Assembly (NCBI GenBank): GCA_946479125.1 | Contig: CAMLET010000269.1 | Span: 1 to 5,220 of the forward strand | Direction of reading: 5' to 3' | Length of the DNA: 5,220 nt | DNA from: an uncultured Flavobacteriales bacterium | GTDB lineage: Bacteria; Bacteroidota; Bacteroidia; Flavobacteriales; Crocinitomicaceae | Part shown: positions 1 through 5,220 of the stretch, in pieces | Layout of the letters: the number at the start of each line of letters is the position of its first letter | Position numbering within the stretch: position 1 is the stretch's first letter | Notes under the pieces: generated by a model | Seen by the model: only the letters and a program-made list of their open reading frames with translations | What the model was told of the DNA's origin: nothing | Databases searched by the model: none | Made by a program: the position numbers and the translations under genes

Positions 1-1201
1 CCGTTTGCTTTTTTAAGGTTTCGAGAACGTCTTTTCTGCTGTTCAATTCATCATTACCTGGATTATCAGCCAGCTGCCCTTCCACTTTCGTCAATTCAGC
101 CGTTGTTTTGTCCAGTAACTTCTTATCTACCTTATTCAGACCAATCAACTGATCCAAAGGATTACTTTCCTTCACCGCACTTTTCTCTGTCTGATAAGTT
201 GGATAAATGGCAACCACTTCTTTTTCAGGAGTATTTACAGTTGCAGTCGTTCCCAATCCTGAAGTAACAATCTTTTCCTGCTCCTTAAGATGTGTATTCG
301 TTTTTGTTTTCTCCGCTTCAAGTGAAGCAATTTTCTCTTTTATAGAAGTGTTTTCAGGAGATTTCGTCAACAATTCCTCCAATGCATTTTGCGTCTCTTC
401 TATTTCGTTTAACGCTTTCTTATCGTTCTCAACACGAATTTGTGCTTTCTCCTGTTCAGAAAGATTTCCTGTTTCATTCAAAGAAGCTTCTTCATTCTGT
501 CTTTCGTCCAATACTTTCTGAATGTCACGCCATTCGTTATCAATAGCAGTCGTCAACTCCGTATTTGTAGGATTTTCTTTGATAGCAGCGATCTGGGTTT
601 TCTTTTCTAATTCCGTAACTTGTAAGTCAACATAATCGCTCATCGAACGGCTATTTTGAGTATCTACTTCGTTTAGTTTCTGCTTCACAGCTGCAGAAGT
701 CGGCGCGCTAGCAATAGTTGTGTTGTTAATGTCTTGCAAAAACTTCAACTTCGCATCCAAGGTCTTTTCAATCGCCTTTAACTCATCAATTTTCTTGGTT
801 TGGTAATGAATTTCATCTTTTACCAATCCCAGTTCTTGTTCTTTAGAAGCAATTTTGCTTTCAATTGCAGGTTTATCTTTCGCTTTTGCCTCCGCAAGTT
901 CTGTTTTCAGCGCAGCAATGTCCTTTTCAATTCTTTTTTCCGACTCCTTGTACGAAGCCATATCTTCATCCAATTTGTTTTCCTGCGCAACAATCTTCTT
1001 CTTTTCGTCGATTACCGGTTGAATTGGATTTGAAGCATTTGCTTTCTTTGTTTCAGCAATTAAAGTCCCTTTTTCCTCAACAAGAGTTTTGATCTTTGCT
1101 TCGTCATTGTTCACTCCAGCTTCGCTAACAGCTTCACTCAGAGTTTTCAATTCATTGAATTTCTTTTCTTCAACCGCAATTGTTGGAGCAATGGAATCAG
1201 C
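1..1201 (-). repeat. Degenerate helical repeats within the PD40 protein
   Basis: This part encodes residues 590-989 of the PD40 protein. A proline that breaks a helix, followed within about ten residues by a charged helix start, recurs at residues 595, 648, 700, 756, 800 and 871, at spacings of 53, 52, 56, 44 and 71. Three of the later units share the clearer pattern [NS]-P-x-N-[TD]-x-[LI]: NPTNTEL (799-805), SPENTSI (870-876) and NPGNDEL (969-975). Between these points lie runs rich in Glu, Lys, Ala and Leu. The likely form is a series of helical hairpins or coiled-coil segments. The repeats are at protein level only; I see no matching exact DNA repeats, so they are old and diverged. Confidence 0.5.
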
Positions 1202-2968
1202 AAATTTCAAAAGCATTTTAGCCTCATCTTTTGAGGCATTTGCCTGATCTAAAATGGATTGTGCTTCTTTTAGCAGCTTGTATTTCTCTTCATCACTTTC
1301 ATTCGCCGATTTTGCAACCAACTGCTTTGCAATTACTTGTTTTTGCTCGGTATCCGTCAACGCTTTTAAGGCATTTACTTTTGCTCCGTCAACCAGTTTT
1401 TGTGTTCCCAGGAACTTATCTTCCTGTGTTTCGGCAATATCACTGATAATTTCAGCCTGCTGTTGTGGTGTTTTTCCATTCAACCCTAAAGCGGCAATAA
1501 TTCCAGAAGTATTGGGTGGATTTAACTGTTCTTCAGTAAAGTTCTGAACGTTTACATTCAATTCTGCTTTCTGTTGAATTACTTCTGCAAGAACCGCCAT
1601 TGGGTCATCAAATGATTCATCAAAACGATCGGAAACCGTTACTTTTTCTTTACTGTCGGCTAAATCTTCCTGGATATGCTGTTTTAAAGGTTTGAATTCA
1701 GTGCTGGCCGGAACTTTCAGATCGTATTTATGAACGATTGCACTTCCCTCTACTTTCATTTCGTAGACATAATTTCCAGCCTGTGGAAGCGTTATCAAAT
1801 AATTTCCTTTGCTGTCTGTATTGAAAGTTCCAACCGTTTTATTGGTTTTCGCCTCCTTAACAACAATATTGATCTTTTTGTTTTCAGGTTTTATAGTCGA
1901 AGCGAAATCTCCTTTGATAACAGCAGTTTGCATCTTCATACGATCAACTTTAACCGTATAAATGAACATTTTCCCCTTGTTGGCTTGCCGTGCTGAAGCA
2001 AAACATGCCCGCTGATTCAATGAATCGACAATATAAAACATGTCGTTATCTGCCGATGAAATAGCGAAGTCAACATTTTCAACTTCTGTGAATGAACCTG
2101 AAGTTGATTTGGTAGCCATGAAAACATCGTACCCACCCATTGAATTGTGTCCTTTGGAACTGAAATAAAGATGTTCTCCATCGGGATGCATGTACGGAAA
2201 ATCTTCATCTGAAGCCGTATTTACAGAACCCGGAACTAAAGTTGGCTTGCTCCATCCTGATCCTTCACGAACACAGAAGTAGAGGTCCTTGTTCCCTTTA
2301 TCGGTTTCACCATAAGAAGCATAGTAAATTACCTTCGACGTTGCCGGAAAATGGATCAGTGGAACATAATTCTTCTTCTTATCTATTTTCGACTGAAAAT
2401 CATACCCCACCAAAATTTGCCCTCCAATATTTTTCAAATCATAGATCCGGAAAAACTCAGCTGCAGTGTATTCCTTTTTCTCCAGAACCACAATCTCGGT
2501 TAGTCCGGCAAGCAATTTCTTCCCATTCTGACACATCGCAACCTGGCGGTCAACCTCATATTTTGGATTGATGTTGTTTCCTGCTTTCTGCTTGTAGATG
2601 TTATAATTCTTGATGGCTTCGTTGAAGCTGTACGTTAAATGGTAGGCTTTTCCAAGGAAATAGTAAGCAGCAACATTGATATTCGGATCGGTTACGCTAT
2701 ATTGCAAATACTTGAAAGCATCACTTTTCTTGTAACCGTCGTAAAGCAAACAAGTTCCGTATTTAAATTGATAGTCGAAGGATCGTGGTTGTAAAGCTAG
2801 AAGTCGTTCAACATAAGGTTTAGCTTCAGTATATTTTTCTTCGAAGAATAATTTATCGGCGGTTTCCTTTAATTCTTGCTCCGACTCTTGAGACAAAGCG
2901 GTTCCTGTAGTTGTGACAAAGCACAACAATAAAGCAAGAATGTTAATATATTTCTTAAAAAGCTGCAA
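1..2968 (-). CDS. Secreted TPR / PD40 beta-propeller / beta-sandwich envelope protein with long helical extension (3' end outside the window)
   Basis: The frame stays open for 989 codons from the TTG at 2968 to the left edge, so the gene is long and its C-terminus is not seen. Residues 1-26 form a signal peptide with probable cleavage after ALS before Gln27; there is no lipobox at Cys16. Residues 30-130 are helical pairs resembling three TPRs (for example AAYYFLGKAYHLTYSFNEAI). Residues about 160-345 are a PD40 (TolB/WD40-like) propeller; the hallmark is DEDFPYMHPDGEHLYFSSKG followed by HNSMGGYDVF (254-283), with weaker blades around it. Residues about 347-402 resemble a carboxypeptidase-regulatory-like beta-sandwich (TDSKGNYLITLP near 384-395). 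From about 440 to 989 the sequence is rich in Lys, Glu, Ala, Gln, has one Trp and no Cys, and looks alpha-helical or coiled-coil. The TPR-PD40-regulatory order matches PorE-type Bacteroidota proteins, which end in a peptidoglycan-binding OmpA domain; whether this one does cannot be seen. The likely location is the periplasm or outer membrane, with an inferred structural or scaffold role. It lies 26 bases after plsY, probably in the same operon. Confidence 0.9.
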   Translation of the reverse strand, partial: MQLFKKYINILALLLCFVTTTGTALSQESEQELKETADKLFFEEKYTEAKPYVERLLALQPRSFDYQFKYGTCLLYDGYKKSDAFKYLQYSVTDPNINVAAYYFLGKAYHLTYSFNEAIKNYNIYKQKAGNNINPKYEVDRQVAMCQNGKKLLAGLTEIVVLEKKEYTAAEFFRIYDLKNIGGQILVGYDFQSKIDKKKNYVPLIHFPATSKVIYYASYGETDKGNKDLYFCVREGSGWSKPTLVPGSVNTASDEDFPYMHPDGEHLYFSSKGHNSMGGYDVFMATKSTSGSFTEVENVDFAISSADNDMFYIVDSLNQRACFASARQANKGKMFIYTVKVDRMKMQTAVIKGDFASTIKPENKKINIVVKEAKTNKTVGTFNTDSKGNYLITLPQAGNYVYEMKVEGSAIVHKYDLKVPASTEFKPLKQHIQEDLADSKEKVTVSDRFDESFDDPMAVLAEVIQQKAELNVNVQNFTEEQLNPPNTSGIIAALGLNGKTPQQQAEIISDIAETQEDKFLGTQKLVDGAKVNALKALTDTEQKQVIAKQLVAKSANESDEEKYKLLKEAQSILDQANASKDEAKMLLKFADSIAPTIAVEEKKFNELKTLSEAVSEAGVNNDEAKIKTLVEEKGTLIAETKKANASNPIQPVIDEKKKIVAQENKLDEDMASYKESEKRIEKDIAALKTELAEAKAKDKPAIESKIASKEQELGLVKDEIHYQTKKIDELKAIEKTLDAKLKFLQDINNTTIASAPTSAAVKQKLNEVDTQNSRSMSDYVDLQVTELEKKTQIAAIKENPTNTELTTAIDNEWRDIQKVLDERQNEEASLNETGNLSEQEKAQIRVENDKKALNEIEETQNALEELLTKSPENTSIKEKIASLEAEKTKTNTHLKEQEKIVTSGLGTTATVNTPEKEVVAIYPTYQTEKSAVKESNPLDQLIGLNKVDKKLLDKTTAELTKVEGQLADNPGNDELNSRKDVLETLKKQT
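2966..2968 (-). other. TTG start codon of the PD40 protein gene
   Basis: In frame with the downstream gene, the nearest upstream stop is a TAA only 9 bases before this TTG, at 2980-2978, leaving three codons (CTA GCA GAA) in between. No in-frame ATG or GTG exists there. Starting at TTG gives MQLFKKYINILALLLCF, a textbook signal-peptide beginning with basic residues followed by a hydrophobic core. The next in-frame TTG codons lie inside that core, and the first internal ATG is at about codon 144, inside the folded region. An ATG at 2988-2986 is out of frame and stops after ten codons. No clear ribosome binding site is visible. Confidence 0.75.
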
Positions 2969-2994
2969 TTCTGCTAGTTAACTGCATTGTACGC

Positions 2995-3618
2995 TTATCG
3001 TTTGAAAAGGTTCATTTTACTTTCTTCTCCATGTAGTAGTCGTACAATATTTTTCCGGTGCGCAAAAATGACTATTGCGGCAAGTAGTGTTCCAAATATA
3101 GGCAGGGCAATTGTTTTAATCGGAAATGCCAGCCAGAGTAATAAAGCAAATGTCACTGAGGCACAAATGGACCCCAGCGACACATAATTTGTAACAATAA
3201 AAACAAGTAGAAATACGATCAAACAAATGAGTGCAGCCAAAGGTTGTAATCCAATGATCACGCCCAGAGAAGTTGCAACTCCCTTTCCTCCTCTAAAACC
3301 AGCGAAGATTGGAAATACGTGACCGATTACTGCTAAAAACGTTGCTAATATTTGAACGTGTGTTAACTCAGGAGCCTGATAATCGTAATTCAAAATGAAG
3401 AATGGCAATAGAACACCAATCATTCCTTTGAAAATATCAATCCCCAAAACCACCTTTCCAGCTTTCTTTCCAAGAACACGAAAAGTGTTGGTTGCTCCGG
3501 CATTTTTGCTGCCGTGTTCTCTAACATCCATACCGTACCAAGCCTTTCCAACCCAAACAGCTGTTGGGATAGAACCTAGAAAGTACGCAGGTATAGCCGC
3601 TAAAAAATCAGTTAACAT
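2995..3618 (-). CDS. plsY: PlsY, acyl-phosphate:glycerol-3-phosphate acyltransferase
   Basis: PlsY is an inner-membrane enzyme that moves an acyl chain from acyl-phosphate (made by PlsX) to position 1 of glycerol-3-phosphate, giving lysophosphatidic acid, the first committed step of phospholipid synthesis in most bacteria. The 207-residue product has the usual family length and is very hydrophobic, with segments near residues 2-23, 55-77, 88-107, 115-143, 147-165 and 168-186, in line with the multi-spanning topology of the family. The three conserved family motifs are intact: REHGSKNAGATNTFR (33-47, carrying the conserved Arg and Ser/Asn/Gly residues), GHVFPIFAGFRGGKG (99-113, the glycine-rich phosphate-binding loop) and HRKNIVRLLHGEESK (187-201, with conserved His, Asn and Glu). 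The early YFLGSIPTA (12-20) is also typical. The ATG at 3618 is chosen because it begins the first membrane segment and overlaps the upstream stop. No plsX or plsC is present in the window. Nothing suggests damage, so the enzyme should be active. Confidence 0.97.
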   Translation of the reverse strand: MLTDFLAAIPAYFLGSIPTAVWVGKAWYGMDVREHGSKNAGATNTFRVLGKKAGKVVLGIDIFKGMIGVLLPFFILNYDYQAPELTHVQILATFLAVIGHVFPIFAGFRGGKGVATSLGVIIGLQPLAALICLIVFLLVFIVTNYVSLGSICASVTFALLLWLAFPIKTIALPIFGTLLAAIVIFAHRKNIVRLLHGEESKMNLFKR

Positions 3619-3620
3619 TA
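3616..3620 (-). promoter_or_regulatory. TAATG stop/start overlap, probable translational coupling to plsY
   Basis: Read on the minus strand, the upstream gene ends in TAA (3620-3618) and plsY begins with ATG (3618-3616), sharing one A. No purine-rich Shine-Dalgarno sequence precedes the ATG. Overlap of this type commonly lets a terminating ribosome restart on the next gene, so the two proteins are probably made from one message. The overlap is seen directly; the coupling is inferred. Confidence 0.7.
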
Positions 3621-5220
3621 TTCAAAGATACGGTTTAGTTTTGCTAGTAACACACTATTTGTTGATATCTCGTACATGAAATTTTTCTCTTTACGCTTGT
3701 CTTCTTTGATAGCATTGATTGCTGCTGCAAGTTCTGCATCCGAAGTGTAAATAGCAAACTTCCCTTCATCCTTGACCATTGAATAGTCGCACATGTAATA
3801 AGAACCACCCGGAACATCCATGTTGAACGCAAAATGATCGCCTTGTCCGGAATACAATTGTTCGAACAAACTACGGAAAATCACCTGACGCATTACACCT
3901 TGTCCATAAAGATTTACAATCCCTGCTCCTTCTACACTCGACATCAATCCTTTTGTATCTTGCGATGTAGGAATTGTTTTCAAACGAACACCTGTGATTA
4001 CAATCGATTTCTCGAACGCATCCGGAACTTTCTTCAATTTTTTATCTTCAGAAAGGGTGTAGTCTTGTTTCACTTTATCGGCAGTTTTTTGGTCTTGCCA
4101 GTTTACAATTGCTAAATCCAAAGTGGTATTGTCGATATCAATTGGTTTAGAACCTTCATATGCTACAATTCGATCACCTAGCCCTTGCCAAACACCTTTA
4201 TCCATTGGAATGTTGAATCGCATGGTTGTGTTCAAATCTGTAACTCCGGTAGTTTGATCGTAAGAAATAGTACCAACTGCATCAACTGTAATTGGACCAT
4301 AATCCATTCCTAAGTTGATCACACCATCGCCATTTAACGAACACGTTTGAGTATTTAACGCAAGGAAATTTCCAGCAACTGCACGGTTTGCAAATTTCTC
4401 TTTTGTAGAGATCTGGTATTCTTTCGTTGTAAAATCATACTGCAATAAACCAGTTGCAGTCATTGCAATTGGATCTGTTGGTGCTTCCAATTCCGACAAG
4501 AATGTTGGATACAAACGAATACTATCTTTCGCTCTTGAGTCGTGCCAAACAATACCCGCAGAAAGGTTTTTACCATCAAGCGATTTCATAGTACTTGTAA
4601 CCGGAATCTGAATGTTTTTCGGATCAATCTCAGCAGAGAACGACATCCAGCTCTTCGCAAATTTCTCACAATCGTGATTAATTCTTGTTGCACCGCTAAA
4701 TGAAATTCGAGGGTTAGCCGCTTTCACATTTACCGTTCCGTAATAATCAAACTGTGATGACAATTTGAAGTTCGCATCAGATTTGATTGAACCGGTCGCA
4801 GTAGTTTGATAAGTACTATCGACCGTAATCTTGTCCATGGTTATCAGCGTCTTGGTCGAATCTGAATCGAAATACGGATAAATCCCGGTTGCGTTGTATG
4901 CTCTACGTGCAGTAATCTTTGTCTCCGCTTTTGTAAACGTGTGGTATTTCGTAATGTAGTTGGCCACAATCACTGAATTTTTCAATGGATCCATATCGGC
5001 TTTTTTACGAATGATCACTTTCATACTATCAGGGAAAATACGAGCATCTGCTACATCAATAAACTCTGTTTTTGTACAGGTAATTGTTTTCTCTTTTTGA
5101 GAGAATTTCGCCTTCGGAGCTCTAAACTGAAGTGAATCTTGTTTTGGATGAATGGAATAGAAGTTTGGAACCACCAAATCAAGATCAGAGTTGATCGAAA
5201 TATCTGATGTTTTTCCTTTT
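3618..5220 (-). CDS. C-terminal part of a large beta-rich protein of unknown function (5' end outside the window)
   Basis: The reading frame is open from the right edge to a TAA at 3620-3618, giving 533 visible residues. A TTG at 5177 could be taken as a start, but the frame continues upstream of it in similar sequence (14 more residues to the edge), so I treat it as internal and the gene as 5'-truncated by the window. I do not recognise a named family. The sequence alternates polar and hydrophobic residues over most of its length, as in extended beta-sheet proteins. It contains a recurring A-x-G-x-[IL]-x-[YS]-D motif at visible residues 141, 255 and 314; the last two share the longer pattern A-[TV]-G-x-[LI]-x-Y-D-x-T-T, 59 residues apart. 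The final 75 residues or so look more compact, with a glycine/tyrosine-rich stretch (VPGGSYYMCDYSM) and then a charged helical tail ending KLNRIFE. No transmembrane helix is visible. Its partner downstream is plsY, overlapped by one base. A periplasmic or outer-envelope location is plausible but not shown, because the N-terminus and any signal peptide are missing. An LptA/OstA-like repeated beta fold is a guess from the pattern only. Confidence 0.85.
   Translation of the reverse strand, partial: KGKTSDISINSDLDLVVPNFYSIHPKQDSLQFRAPKAKFSQKEKTITCTKTEFIDVADARIFPDSMKVIIRKKADMDPLKNSVIVANYITKYHTFTKAETKITARRAYNATGIYPYFDSDSTKTLITMDKITVDSTYQTTATGSIKSDANFKLSSQFDYYGTVNVKAANPRISFSGATRINHDCEKFAKSWMSFSAEIDPKNIQIPVTSTMKSLDGKNLSAGIVWHDSRAKDSIRLYPTFLSELEAPTDPIAMTATGLLQYDFTTKEYQISTKEKFANRAVAGNFLALNTQTCSLNGDGVINLGMDYGPITVDAVGTISYDQTTGVTDLNTTMRFNIPMDKGVWQGLGDRIVAYEGSKPIDIDNTTLDLAIVNWQDQKTADKVKQDYTLSEDKKLKKVPDAFEKSIVITGVRLKTIPTSQDTKGLMSSVEGAGIVNLYGQGVMRQVIFRSLFEQLYSGQGDHFAFNMDVPGGSYYMCDYSMVKDEGKFAIYTSDAELAAAINAIKEDKRKEKNFMYEISTNSVLLAKLNRIFE

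Noticed and set aside
207..521. Plus-strand ORF of 104 codons, and similar ones at 800-1033, 865-1092, 1231-1446, 1254-1547, 1730-1996 and 2242-2571
   Set aside because: All lie opposite the PD40 protein gene. Their products are Phe/Ser/Leu-rich, as expected from reading the complement of a Lys/Glu-rich gene, and show no domain or signal.
2017..2208. Minus-strand ORF of 63 codons
   Set aside because: It is an out-of-frame reading inside the PD40 propeller, whose own frame carries the clear HPDGEHLYFSSKG motif.
2919..2923. Cys16 of the PD40 protein as a lipoprotein attachment site
   Set aside because: The preceding residues are Leu-Leu-Leu, not the small residue required before the lipobox Cys, and the hydrophobic core continues past it to a better cleavage site after ALS.
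2969..2994. Promoter or terminator between plsY and the PD40 gene
   Set aside because: Only 26 bases, with no Bacteroidota-type TTTG / TAnnTTTG pair and no GC-rich hairpin with a T-run.
3395..3679. Plus-strand ORF of 94 codons, and one at 2987-3187
   Set aside because: Antisense to plsY, which has all its family motifs; no independent evidence of coding.
3834..4115. Plus-strand ORF of 93 codons, and the minus-strand 62-codon ORF at 3644-3832
   Set aside because: Shadows of the beta-rich protein gene in other frames, with no recognisable features.
5175..5177. TTG as the true start of the beta-rich protein
   Set aside because: The frame stays open to the window edge with similar composition, and the sequence after the TTG does not look like a signal peptide or N-terminus.

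Overview
The window looks like ordinary chromosomal DNA from a member of the Bacteroidota, probably Flavobacteriales. The grounds are an AT-rich composition, genes without clear Shine-Dalgarno sequences, and a TPR / PD40 beta-propeller / regulatory-like beta-sandwich envelope protein of a kind typical of that phylum. The phylum call is an inference from architecture and style; there is no rRNA or marker gene to prove it.

All three genes lie on the minus strand and read from high to low coordinates. (1) Positions 5220 to 3618 hold the last 533 residues of a larger beta-rich protein I cannot name; its start lies beyond the right edge. (2) Positions 3618 to 2995 hold a complete 207-residue PlsY, the membrane glycerol-3-phosphate acyltransferase, whose ATG shares a base with the preceding stop codon (TAATG). 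(3) Positions 2968 to 1 hold the first 989 residues of a secreted envelope protein that most likely starts at a TTG codon. It has a signal peptide, about three TPR-like helical pairs, a PD40 propeller, a beta-sandwich, and then about 550 residues of charged, helix-forming sequence that run off the left edge without a stop. Almost the whole left 57% of the window is this one gene.

The one-base overlap and the 26-base gap between genes 2 and 3, with no terminator or convincing promoter between them, suggest one transcription unit in which a phospholipid-synthesis enzyme sits between two large envelope proteins. No RNA gene, mobile element, CRISPR array or origin is visible, and no intergenic stretch exceeds 26 bases. 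I found no clear new system. The least explained parts are the degenerate helical repeats in the PD40 protein and the unnamed beta-rich protein with its internal A-x-G-x-[IL]-x-Y-D motif.
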